Shown piece by piece: positions 26,898-36,200 of a DNA stretch of 64,000 nt; positions within the stretch are counted from its first letter, which is position 1; each line of letters begins with the position of its first letter. This DNA comes from JBAXXL01 sp037127915 (lineage in GTDB: Bacteria; Bacteroidota; Ignavibacteria; Kapaibacteriales; UBA2268), in NCBI GenBank assembly GCA_037127915.1, contig JBAXXL010000004.1, forward strand, positions 66,287 through 130,286. Direction: 5' to 3'. The notes under the pieces are model-generated. The model had not been told where the DNA came from and made no database searches. It worked only from the letters and a program-made list of their open reading frames with translations. The position numbers and the translations under genes are program-made.

Positions 26898-27929
26898 ATG
26901 GAAAAAATAATCGAAAGACAAAACAAAAATATTGTTGACGGAAAAGTCAATGAAGAAGACTTTGACAAAACGTTAAGACCAATAGATTTTTCAGAATTTA
27001 CCGGTCAGAAGAAAATCGTTGAAAATCTAAAAATTTTCATTTCTGCCGCCATTTTAAGAAACGAACCATTAGACCATGTATTGCTTACCGGACCGCCCGG
27101 ATTGGGGAAAACAACTTTGAGTCATATTATTTCTAGAGAAATGAATACGAATATAAAAGTAACTAGTGGACCCGTTTTAGAAAAAGCAGGGGATTTAGCA
27201 GGTATATTAACCAATTTGGAAGAAGGTGATGTGCTCTTTATTGATGAAATCCATCGCTTGTCGTCTATTGTTGAGGAATATTTATATTCTGCAATGGAAG
27301 ATTTTAAATTGGATATAATGATCGACTCCGGTCCATCGGCCCGCTCAATCCAGTTATCAATACCACACTTCACTTTAATCGGAGCTACCACAAGGAGCGG
27401 ATTATTAACCGCACCCTTACGTTCACGCTTCGGTATAATAAATCGCTTGGATTATTATAACTCCGAAGAATTATTGCTTGTGGTTTTAAGGTCAGCAGAA
27501 ATTTTAAATGTTCCTATTTCCGAAGAGGGTGCTTATGAAATAGCATCACGGTCGAGAGGAACGCCGCGTATAGCTAATAGATTACTCAGAAGAACACGTG
27601 ATTTTGCTCAAATTAAAGGGCAAGGCGATATTACAAAATTTATTTCCAAAATGGCATTAGATGCTTTGGATGTCGATGAACGCGGATTTGATGAAATGGA
27701 TAAAAAAGTTCTTTTAACAATAATTGAAAAATTTGGCGGTGGACCTGTTGGGCTGAATACGATAGCAACTGCTATTGGTGAAGACGCCGGTACAATAGAA
27801 GAGGTCTATGAACCGTTCTTAATACAGCAAGGCTTTTTACAGCGCACGCCGAGGGGTAGAATTGCCACGAGAGCTTGCTATAGATATTTTGGTTACGAAT
27901 TTGACCAAAAAGAAAATACTTTGTTTTAA
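26898..27929 (+). CDS. ruvB: Holliday junction branch migration helicase RuvB
   Basis: 343 residues, normal length. It is the hexameric AAA+ motor that, with RuvA, drives branch migration of Holliday junctions. Visible: the N-terminal family motif TLRPIDFSEFTGQ, Walker A LTGPPGLGKTTL, Walker B IDEIHRL, the sensor region IGATTRSGLLTAPLRSRFG, the arginine-finger segment, and the C-terminal winged helix with GPVGLNTIATAIGEDAGTIE and QQGFLQRTPRGR. ruvA and ruvC are not adjacent. A cupin gene follows after 23 bp. Confidence 0.97.
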   Translation: MEKIIERQNKNIVDGKVNEEDFDKTLRPIDFSEFTGQKKIVENLKIFISAAILRNEPLDHVLLTGPPGLGKTTLSHIISREMNTNIKVTSGPVLEKAGDLAGILTNLEEGDVLFIDEIHRLSSIVEEYLYSAMEDFKLDIMIDSGPSARSIQLSIPHFTLIGATTRSGLLTAPLRSRFGIINRLDYYNSEELLLVVLRSAEILNVPISEEGAYEIASRSRGTPRIANRLLRRTRDFAQIKGQGDITKFISKMALDALDVDERGFDEMDKKVLLTIIEKFGGGPVGLNTIATAIGEDAGTIEEVYEPFLIQQGFLQRTPRGRIATRACYRYFGYEFDQKENTLF

Positions 27930-27952
27930 AAATAATATTAATTATAAAAAAG

Positions 27953-28279
27953 ATGAAAGCTAATTTGTTTGCTGATATTCCTGAAAAAGCAGAAAAAGAA
28001 ATAATCGAAATTCTTGCGAGCGGAAAAAAATTCCGTGTAGAGAGAATTATTTCCAATGGACAATCTACACCCGAAAACAATTGGTATGACCAAGATGAAA
28101 GTGAGTGGGTTATTGTTGTGGAGGGTGGGGCAGTAATAGAATATCAAGAAGATGAATTTTTTGAAATGTTTCCAGGGGATTATATTTTCATTCCAGCTCA
28201 TAAAAAGCATAGAGTAAAATCTACTTCTTTGGATGAGGAGACAATTTGGCTGGCATTTTTCGTTATGGATGAGGATTAA
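27953..28279 (+). CDS. Small cupin-domain protein
   Basis: 108 residues, cytoplasmic. The conserved cupin beta-barrel is shown by EWVIVVEGGAVIEYQ, then FEMFPGDYIFIPAHKKHRV and a C-terminal strand TIWLAFFVMDED. Metal ligands of the first cupin motif (H-x-H) are absent; the second motif keeps H-x-x-H-R. The family binds small ligands or acts as an enzyme or sensor; the ligand is unknown. Its stop overlaps the start of the next gene by one base, so translation is probably coupled. Confidence 0.85.
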   Translation: MKANLFADIPEKAEKEIIEILASGKKFRVERIISNGQSTPENNWYDQDESEWVIVVEGGAVIEYQEDEFFEMFPGDYIFIPAHKKHRVKSTSLDEETIWLAFFVMDED

Positions 28280-28884
28280 TGAAGAAAATAATATTTGTAA
28301 TAATTTTAGCTTTATTCTCTTATAATGCAAAAGCGGTAGAGTATAAGGTCGAAAAAGTAATAGAAATTAAAAACAATCTCAATTATGAAGGATTGCTCGA
28401 TAACTCAATGTATGATTATCATGTTGAGATGTTGTATAAGAATAATAAAATTGCAGGTAGATTTATTGCTATCGAGTTTAAAGATTTAATAGCTAAAAAT
28501 TACCCCATAAACGAAGAAAGCAAAAATAAATTACTTATTCGTTGCACAGCCGAAAATGGTGAGAGCATTACTTATTCTTATTCACAAATAGATGAAGATG
28601 TGACGGCTCTACCAACATACCTAGTAATCAAAGTAATTAAAGGTAGAATTGGAGATACGATTGATGTACATTTTGACAAAGGAAATAAGATGGAGACTGC
28701 GCCTATCGATTTAGAGTTAGATAAAGCAATAGACACAAAAATTAAAATCCTTTTCGATGACAAAACCGATAAAATAAAACCGGATTTTTTAAAACCCGGT
28801 TCTTTGATTTTTCTTAGTAATAAATCAACTAAATATTGGCTGAAGAATCTAAAGAAAATTGAATTACTTTACCCCGTCATGTGA
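28279..28884 (+). CDS. Exported protein of unknown function, coupled to the cupin
   Basis: 201 residues. A signal peptide ends near AKAV. The C-terminal half has the order LLIRCTAENGESITYSYSQI, YLVIKV, then LKPGSLIFLSNKSTKYWLKN and LKKIELL. This order resembles a degenerate molybdopterin-binding (sulfite-oxidase-like) fold, in which a substrate-pocket strand is followed by W-x-R/K-N-V. That resemblance is an inference from pattern alone and may be wrong. The gene overlaps the cupin by one base and converges on the ABC lipoprotein gene with a 21-bp tail overlap. Confidence 0.6.
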   Translation: MKKIIFVIILALFSYNAKAVEYKVEKVIEIKNNLNYEGLLDNSMYDYHVEMLYKNNKIAGRFIAIEFKDLIAKNYPINEESKNKLLIRCTAENGESITYSYSQIDEDVTALPTYLVIKVIKGRIGDTIDVHFDKGNKMETAPIDLELDKAIDTKIKILFDDKTDKIKPDFLKPGSLIFLSNKSTKYWLKNLKKIELLYPVM

Positions 28885-30114
28885 GGTAAATTCCCAAGAG
28901 TCTTTTAAAATGTTATAACTGGCTGAATTGTCCCATTTTGCAGGCTCACCGGTGATGTACCAAAAATCAAATGTGCTGAATTGGCGGTCACCAAAATTAT
29001 CTAATTTGGTGAAACCGGAAGCACCAAAATAAGTGTTCGAATTAGTTACGAATTGATTTTTCAATTGACTGAATTTATTGGCGCGGACGCTAAGTTTTGC
29101 CGTTAAAGCATTCCAAGTAGCATCATAAACACCAAGAGCATAATTATTAACTGTTGTTTTGCCTGTTTTTGCTAAGATTCTTGCAATCAAAGGTGTATAT
29201 ATCGCATTAGCTGAAAAATCTAAACCAACCGTTGGTGAAATCAAGCTGACTTTTTTTGCAAAATCCGAGGCTTTCTGCGATTCAAAAATTGCATTATTTA
29301 AAGTGATCCCGTCGCCGCAATACCATTGAACCGTACTGAAAACTTCATCTTGAGAAGCTAATTCTAATATTTGTTTACATTCGCTAAATCCAGCATAATA
29401 CACAATTACTTGCTCAGTAGGGTTTTCATCCAATGCTTGAATTAATGTATTTCTAAGATTTATGATAGTTTGTGCGTAATCTGTCGTTGTTGGTTCGAAA
29501 CTGACGGGATTATACATTTTACCACCTTCAGCGGTAAAATAAGTTTTTAAAGCATCGTACAAACCCTTATTTCCAACATCGTTCCGGTAAAGAGTTACGA
29601 TAGCCTTTTTCCCTTGCTTAACGATATACTTACTCATAGCCAAGCTTTCTAATCTGTCCGGTGGACTATATCTGAATAAGTTATCATCCGCCGCAAGTGA
29701 GCCGGCTGTACTATAATGAGAGATTACCAAAACGTCATTACTTTCATAAAACGGTTTTATTTTGGAGATTTCTGAACTTGATGAAGGACCAATAAAAATT
29801 CTGTATCCTTCTTTAAATCGCGCTTCCACTATTTCTTTAGCAATATCAGGATTTAATTTTGAATCTTCAATTACATAATCAACAGTATAATTAATCGAAT
29901 TTCGAACAAGCATAGCTTTGAAATCATCGACTGCCAATTCCATAGCGGCTTTGCTATCGATACCCAAATCCGTCATATTTTCGGTGAGGGAAAAAACTCC
30001 ACAAATTTTCACTTGATTGATATCGTCAACTTCATAAATATCACAATCATTCGGAGTTTTCGAACAAGCAGTAATAAATAAAATTGAAATTAATAGTAAG
30101 AAATATTTTTTCAT
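28864..30114 (-). CDS. ABC transporter substrate-binding lipoprotein (leucine/branched-chain type fold)
   Basis: 416 residues. A lipoprotein signal ends at the lipobox L-F-I-T-A-C. The mature protein has the type I periplasmic-binding fold: KICGVFSLTENMTDLG with a following helix, YRIFIGPSSSSEISKIKPFYESN and LVISHYSTAGSLAADDNLFR, as in Leu/Ile/Val-type receptors. No permease or ATPase gene is nearby. It may serve a transporter encoded elsewhere, or act as a sensor or scaffold. Its 3' end overlaps the convergent exported-protein gene by 21 bp. Confidence 0.85.
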   Translation of the reverse strand: MKKYFLLLISILFITACSKTPNDCDIYEVDDINQVKICGVFSLTENMTDLGIDSKAAMELAVDDFKAMLVRNSINYTVDYVIEDSKLNPDIAKEIVEARFKEGYRIFIGPSSSSEISKIKPFYESNDVLVISHYSTAGSLAADDNLFRYSPPDRLESLAMSKYIVKQGKKAIVTLYRNDVGNKGLYDALKTYFTAEGGKMYNPVSFEPTTTDYAQTIINLRNTLIQALDENPTEQVIVYYAGFSECKQILELASQDEVFSTVQWYCGDGITLNNAIFESQKASDFAKKVSLISPTVGLDFSANAIYTPLIARILAKTGKTTVNNYALGVYDATWNALTAKLSVRANKFSQLKNQFVTNSNTYFGASGFTKLDNFGDRQFSTFDFWYITGEPAKWDNSASYNILKDSWEFTSHDGVK

Positions 30115-30227
30115 AGCATAACCTTCATTATTTTTGAATATTCAAAATTAATATTTTTTGATTAGCAAACCAATATTTTTTTTCACTTGGCGTCGCAATT
30201 TCAAATAATTATTCAAAAGAGTTATAA

Positions 30228-32315
30228 ATGAATTTTTTAAATCCATTGGTTTTAGTTGGCTTGATTGCCGCAACCATCCCATTAATATTACATTTGCTCA
30301 ATCTAAGAAAACTGAAGCGAATTGAGTTCTCGACTTTGCAGTTTTTGAAGGAATTGAGGAAACAGCAAATCAAGCGGCTAAAGTTGAAGCAAATAATTTT
30401 GCTGATATTGAGAATTTTGATAATTATTTGTCTAGTAATGGCTTTTTCACGACCTATAGTTGAAAGCGAATTGCCGGTTTTCGAAGCTTATGCCAAATCG
30501 AGTGCTGTAATAATTTTAGATAACTCAGTTAGTATGGATATTAACGAAGAACGAGGCAATCGTCTAAGTTTAGCCAAATTAGCCGTGATTCAATTAATTG
30601 ATATGTTGAGTGATGGTTCTGAAGTTGGGATTATATCCATGTCCGATCCGGAATATTCCAATTCAACCGGTTTGATGCAGGATTATACCTACTTGAAAAA
30701 GGAAATCGGTGAAATAAAAATTTCTTCCAAAAGAGGAAATTTGGCAAGTAGTTTGAAAACCGCAAATGCTTTATTAGCTTCTGCAAGTAATGTGAATAAA
30801 GAAATTTTTATTATTTCCGATATGCAGGATAATATATTCCAACTAACGGAAGACGACATTGTAAGATTCGATAAAATGAATTCTAAGATTTATGCGGTTC
30901 AAATCGGTAAAGCAAACAGTAATCCGAAAAACATTTCGGTTGATAGTTTGGATGTTATAACAACAATAATGCGCGATAATACGCCTGTTGATATAAACGT
31001 AGTTTTAAAAAATCATTCTGAAACTGATGCCGATGGGACGGTTTTGAGTTTGTTTTATAATAATAAGCGTGTTGCTCAACGTACAGTTGACATTCCTTCC
31101 AACCAATCAAGAACGGTTGTTATTTCTGCTATTCCAAATGAAACAGGAGCAATAAAAGGCGAGGTCGAAATTGATGGCGATGCCTTAGATCAAGATAATA
31201 AGCGATACTTCAGTTTGCTGATTCCGGAAAAAATTTCAGTTTTAGTTGTTGGGTCTCCGAATAATAATTTGCTAACATTCTTTAATGGAATTTCGAGCAT
31301 TCAGAATGTAATCCAAACTGATTTTGCAGATGAGCAAAGAGCCGACGCTACGGATTTAACGAAATATGATGTTTTGATTATTAATGACGGAGTATACTCG
31401 CAATCACAATTGGAAAAGTTCACAAAATATATTGAATCAGGCGGATTTTGCTATATTTTTGCCAATAGCAAATCTGGTAAAATGCAGTTCCAGGAATTTT
31501 TCAGAAAAATTGGATATGGCAAAATAATTGAAAAAACCAATCCGACTATGAGTGCAATAGAGTTTTCGAATGTTGATAAACTTCATCCGCTTTTAGACGG
31601 AGTTTTCAAAGGTACTACCGATAGCAGAAAGCCAATCGAAACACCGCTTTTGAAAAAGTATAACACAGTTTCCGGTGGATACGCAATTATTTCTTTTCCA
31701 TCGGGTGCATTTTTAGCAGAATCTAATTTCGGAAAAGGGAAGTCGCTTTATTGTTCCACAGGTTTGGACGACGAATGGGGAACTTATGCGCTATCGGGAC
31801 TTTTCCCAACACTTTTGTATCGCGGGATAGTTTATCTTTCGAACACCGAAACTATACAAAAAAGCTATTTCATTGATGATCAAATTTTAGTGCGTCTGAG
31901 TAATGGAATTGTAAATCAGGATATGGTGAAAGTATTAGATCCGGAAAATTTTGAAGCTTATTACAAAAACATGCATTATGGAAGTGACGCTGTTATTGAG
32001 CTAAAAGGAATCGATAAATGCGGTTCATTTACGATAATGAATAATGCTAATAAACCCGAAGCTTTGGTTTCGGTTAATATGAATCCTGAAGAATCAAATA
32101 TTTCTTCCGAAGACAGAAGAGAAAAAGTATCTATGATTAATCAATGGTTTACTGACAAAAGTAAAATTTCGTATATCGAAGATTCAAAGGATTTAACAAG
32201 TGAAATCGTGAAAGAACGACTCGGAACAGAGCTTTGGAAGATTTTTGCATTACTAGCTTTATTATTTGCAATAGCAGAAATGATAGTATCGAGATATGCT
32301 TTCAATGACCAATAG
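30228..32315 (+). CDS. BatA-type membrane protein with von Willebrand A domain
   Basis: 695 residues. The N terminus matches the aerotolerance-regulator BatA segment (MNFLNPLVLVGLIAATIPLI followed by LHLLNLRKLKRIEFSTLQFL), with two membrane helices in the first 80 residues. A VWA domain follows with the MIDAS motif D-N-S-V-S. The middle has Ig-like and glutamine-amidotransferase-like segments, and a membrane helix lies near the C terminus. Bat proteins are inner-membrane complexes usually encoded with a MoxR ATPase; neither MoxR nor other Bat genes are here. dtd follows after 30 bp. Confidence 0.88.
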   Translation: MNFLNPLVLVGLIAATIPLILHLLNLRKLKRIEFSTLQFLKELRKQQIKRLKLKQIILLILRILIIICLVMAFSRPIVESELPVFEAYAKSSAVIILDNSVSMDINEERGNRLSLAKLAVIQLIDMLSDGSEVGIISMSDPEYSNSTGLMQDYTYLKKEIGEIKISSKRGNLASSLKTANALLASASNVNKEIFIISDMQDNIFQLTEDDIVRFDKMNSKIYAVQIGKANSNPKNISVDSLDVITTIMRDNTPVDINVVLKNHSETDADGTVLSLFYNNKRVAQRTVDIPSNQSRTVVISAIPNETGAIKGEVEIDGDALDQDNKRYFSLLIPEKISVLVVGSPNNNLLTFFNGISSIQNVIQTDFADEQRADATDLTKYDVLIINDGVYSQSQLEKFTKYIESGGFCYIFANSKSGKMQFQEFFRKIGYGKIIEKTNPTMSAIEFSNVDKLHPLLDGVFKGTTDSRKPIETPLLKKYNTVSGGYAIISFPSGAFLAESNFGKGKSLYCSTGLDDEWGTYALSGLFPTLLYRGIVYLSNTETIQKSYFIDDQILVRLSNGIVNQDMVKVLDPENFEAYYKNMHYGSDAVIELKGIDKCGSFTIMNNANKPEALVSVNMNPEESNISSEDRREKVSMINQWFTDKSKISYIEDSKDLTSEIVKERLGTELWKIFALLALLFAIAEMIVSRYAFNDQ

Positions 32316-32345
32316 TAAGCAATTATAATTTATGGAATATATAAT

Positions 32346-32792
32346 ATGAGAATAATTGTTCAACGAGTAGCAAAAGCAAAAGTAGAAATCGAAGGCGAAA
32401 TAACCGGAAAAATCAAATCAGGTATTATGCTTTTAGTTGGAATTGCAGAGACCGATAATGAAAAAATCATGGATTGGATTGTCAACAAAGTCGTAAATCT
32501 GCGAATTTTCCCCGATGAAAACGGTGTTATGAATAAATCCGTTAAGGAAACAGCAGGAGGTATAATGGTGATTTCTAACTTTACGCTATATGCCGATGCT
32601 ACAAAAGGGTTTCGTCCGAGTTATTCCCACGCCGCCAGACCCGAATTAGCCGAGCCTATATTCGATAAACTCGTCGCTAAGTTCAAACAAACCGGAATAG
32701 ATATAGCAGAAGGAAAGTTCGGAGCTATGATGGATATCGAATTAGTTAACTCCGGACCGGTGACAATTATTGTGGAAAAAGAAAATCATTAA
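32346..32792 (+). CDS. dtd: D-aminoacyl-tRNA deacylase
   Basis: 148 residues, family length. It hydrolyses D-aminoacyl-tRNA (and glycyl-tRNA-Ala) to free D-amino acids. The N terminus MRIIVQRVAKAKVEIEG, the substrate motif SNFTLYAD (family S-Q-F-T-L) and the C-terminal N-S-G-P-V-T motif carrying the cross-subunit Gly-cisPro are present. A hairpin terminator follows, then tRNA-Lys. Confidence 0.96.
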   Translation: MRIIVQRVAKAKVEIEGEITGKIKSGIMLLVGIAETDNEKIMDWIVNKVVNLRIFPDENGVMNKSVKETAGGIMVISNFTLYADATKGFRPSYSHAARPELAEPIFDKLVAKFKQTGIDIAEGKFGAMMDIELVNSGPVTIIVEKENH

Positions 32793-32815
32793 ATATTATT
32801 GAATTAGATAATTGA

Positions 32816-32850
32816 AATAGCAATCGGATAAACTAATTGCTATTTTTTTT
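32816..32850 (+). terminator. Intrinsic terminator after dtd
   Basis: aatagcaat (32816-32824) and attgctatt (32836-32844) form a 9-bp stem with an 11-nt loop, followed by a T-run. Confidence 0.85.
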
Positions 32851-32908
32851 TCGCAAATTAAATTTCACTAATATTTTGTCAGGTCTCGGAAAAGTCTTAA
32901 TTTTGAAT

Positions 32909-32982
32909 GCTTCCTTAGCTCAGCTGGCCAGAGCATCTGACTCTTAATCAGAGGGCCGCGGGTTCGAGTCCCGCAGGGAGCA
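32909..32982 (+). tRNA. tRNA-Lys (anticodon CTT)
   Basis: A complete cloverleaf can be drawn. Acceptor gcttcct pairs with agggagc (one G-T). The D stem is gctc/gagc, the anticodon stem tctga/tcaga with loop ctCTTaa (anticodon 32943-32945), and the T stem gcggg/cccgc with loop ttcgagt. The discriminator is A. CCA is not encoded. Confidence 0.97.
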
Positions 32983-32991
32983 CTTGAAAAG

Positions 32992-33015
32992 GCGAACTTA
33001 TAGTTCGCTTTTTTT
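32992..33015 (+). terminator. Intrinsic terminator after tRNA-Lys
   Basis: gcgaac (32992-32997) and gttcgc (33003-33008) form a 6-bp stem with a 5-nt loop, followed by seven T. Confidence 0.85.
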
Positions 33016-33024
33016 ATTGGGTTT

Positions 33025-33042
33025 GCTTACAGAATGCTTACA
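33025..33042. repeat. Paired gcttaca direct repeat downstream of tRNA-Lys
   Basis: gcttaca occurs at 33025-33031 and 33036-33042, an 11-bp period, directly behind the tRNA terminator. It may be by chance, or a remnant of an integration site. Confidence 0.3.
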
Positions 33043-33241
33043 TTTGAGTTATACTTTACTAGTTTTTGGATATTATTAATCAGCCGTTCCAGGGATTATT
33101 TTTAATTTCAATCAGTATCTTTTGAGCTGATATATAATAATTACATTTATCAAACATCTACATAAAAAATATTAGAATCGACAACAAATGGCAATGTATT
33201 TGCTATAGATAATAAGAAGTATTGTATAATTAGAGGGCAAT

Positions 33242-36200
33242 TTGACCGATAGTTCAAATGAAAATATTGAAAAACGCAAGCGGCGGATAATAGCTAAGTT
33301 ATTAGCTATATTATGGTTATTGTTGATTGTTTTCACTGCATCGACCATATTATTCTTTGAGGCAAGTTGGTTCAGAAAACCGATTTTGCAGAGTATTATC
33401 GCCATTGTAAATTCAGAGCTGAAAGGAAAAATTGAGCTTAAGGACATCCATTTCTATACAGTGGATGGTGTAATGCTTAGCGAACCTAGAGTTTTAGCAG
33501 GGAAAGATACAGTTTTCGCGGCAGAAAAGATATATTTGAATGTCAGTGTTATGACTTTTTTCTCAAATAAAATAAAAATTAACAAAGTATATATTAAAAA
33601 TGCACATATTTCGCTTTTACGTAATATGCGCGGCGAGTGGAATATAGCCAATATCGCTTATCCATCAACTACGCCCAAAACAGAATCAAAGTCAAAATTT
33701 CAGCTTAAAGAATTAATAATTGAGGGATCATATTTTAAAATGTATGATTCAACTAAAGCAGTCAAAGATAATTCTTCAATAGATTATTCACATGCTATTT
33801 ATAGTGGCTTAGAATTAAGGGCTTCTGCTGAATATGGTCCAAAATTCATAAAAGCGGAAATTTTGAAATTACAAGGTACAGAGTTGAATTCGGGATTCTT
33901 TATGAAGGATTTCTGCGGTATATTTACTCTTAACGATTCTACAATTAAAGTCGAAAATGCCAGGATTAGAACCGAAAAAACCGATATAGAATTAGATGCT
34001 GAATACAAATTCAGTGTATTCCAAACTGATTCATTAATAGTTGATGATAAGTATTTATTCGCCGATATAAAGTTTAATAAATTTGATTTTTCGGATGTCA
34101 AAAAAATAGCTCCTATCAAAAACTTCGATTTATTCCGTAACACCGAAGGTGAGATAAAAGCCCGTGGAACATTAAACAATCTGTATGTATATTATTGTAA
34201 TGTAACTAACGGTGATATAGATATAAGTTTGAAAAATGTCCGATTGAAAAATCTGATGAATCCAAAGGACTTTACATATAAAGGAAATATTGATGCAAAT
34301 GCAGAACAATCGCAACTGCCAAAAATATTTAAATTTATGGATTTCTCGAAACTTCCGTATCTCGGTAGAATAAAAATTGATAAATCCTATGTTTTCGGAA
34401 CCGTAGATAGTGTTTTTACTGTTTTGAATGTCAAATCCACGAACGGCGATTTTGGTTTGCGTGCCGGACTGTGTTATATGCCGGTTTCGAATTATTTTAT
34501 GAAGCTTGACGTTAAAAAGTTGAATGTTAACAGCATATTAAAGAAGACAAATATATCAAATAATCTTAATTTTACTCTTGATCTTAAAGGTTCGGATATT
34601 AATTATAAAAAATTAACTTCGGAACTGAATTTAAAATGCACAGAATCTGAAATTAATAATGTTCAAATCAAAGATGCGAATATTCATATAAATTCAGTTG
34701 CAGGGAACTACACAATCGATACTTTGAATATAAATGCACTAAGCAAAAACGGAACAGGTACTATGCACTTCAATTTGATTGGAAATTTAGCCTTTATGGA
34801 GCATAATCAGGCGATATATAATTTTACTGGTAAATATAATAATATGGACATGGCATACCTAAGCAATGTAAGCGGTATGCCGAATATTTTATCCGGTGGG
34901 ATTAATATTCAAGGTAAGGGTTTAAATATAGATTCAATGGTAACGAAAGCATTGTTAAACTTCGACGAAGTATCATTTAGCGATAAATCGCTATTTCCAT
35001 TTGATGTATCGATGGAATTGGGTGATTTGTCCGCTGGTGGCAGATTTGCCAAAGTGAACTCCGACTTTGTTGATTTGAATTTAACCGGAAATTACAAATT
35101 GTCTGAATTATCAGAGCATATTTCAGATTTCACTAAGGAATTAGGGAAAAGTTTTGCAAATTATTCCGATAAGCTGTTACCAGGAGCAAATAAGCCAATT
35201 CGTACTGTTACAAAATACAAATCATTTCCATTATTAAATTGCTCTGTGAGTGCGGATTTGAAAGATATAGCCGCATTTTCGACGTTTTGGAAAGGTAGCG
35301 AAATCGATATGGACGCAAGAATCAAGATTGACATCGCAACCAGTCATGAGCGTTCCGATATAAAAATATCGGAATTAACTGTTGATAATTTGCGATTTGA
35401 CAATAAGAAAAACCATTTTGATATTAAAAATATAAATATGGTATCGAATACCGGTTTTGTATATAAAGATTCGATTCTATCACTTGAATCAATGAATTTC
35501 CGTTTAAGAATTCCAGATAAAATCAAATTTAATAAAGAAGAACTTTATTTTCCATATTTGAATTTGGATATATCGGATAAACAAATTGATTTATCGACGG
35601 CTATAGGGTATTGGGATAAAATAGCATTAAATTTTAAAACTTCATTCACGGTTACTGAAAATAGCCTTTTAATGAAAGCCGACAGTTTTAGAATTGATTT
35701 TCGTAATGGTTTTATGCTCCAAAATGTTAATCCGATTGTTGCTGAAGCGACAAACGAAAAAATCGTACTTAGCGAATGTTCATTCGCAGGTACTGGCGGC
35801 AGTCGGTTAGATTTACAGGGTACTTTACGGGATTCGGTTCTTGAAAATATCACTGTTGAGCTTCGTGATTTCGGTATTTTGAATTTGAATAAATTTTATC
35901 CGGAATCGAGCAAAGAAATGCTGGAGAAAATAGATTTAACTATAGATAAATTATTATTGACTTGTAATGGAACATTCAATAATCCAAAACTAAAACTCGA
36001 TGTCAATACCAAGGAAGTTAGTTTCGATAAAATTCCATTCGGGAAAATGCATCTCTACGCAGGATATTCCAAGGAATTAATTTTTGGAGGTGTCACAGTT
36101 TATACCAAACCTGAAGAACCGAGATTAGATATAAGATTGAATAAGCTAAATTTTGTTGATGACAAACCTGAATATAACGTGGACGTAATAGCCGATAGTT

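Noticed and set aside
28864..30114. Complete ABC uptake operon around the substrate-binding lipoprotein
   Set aside because: No permease or ATPase gene is found on either side.
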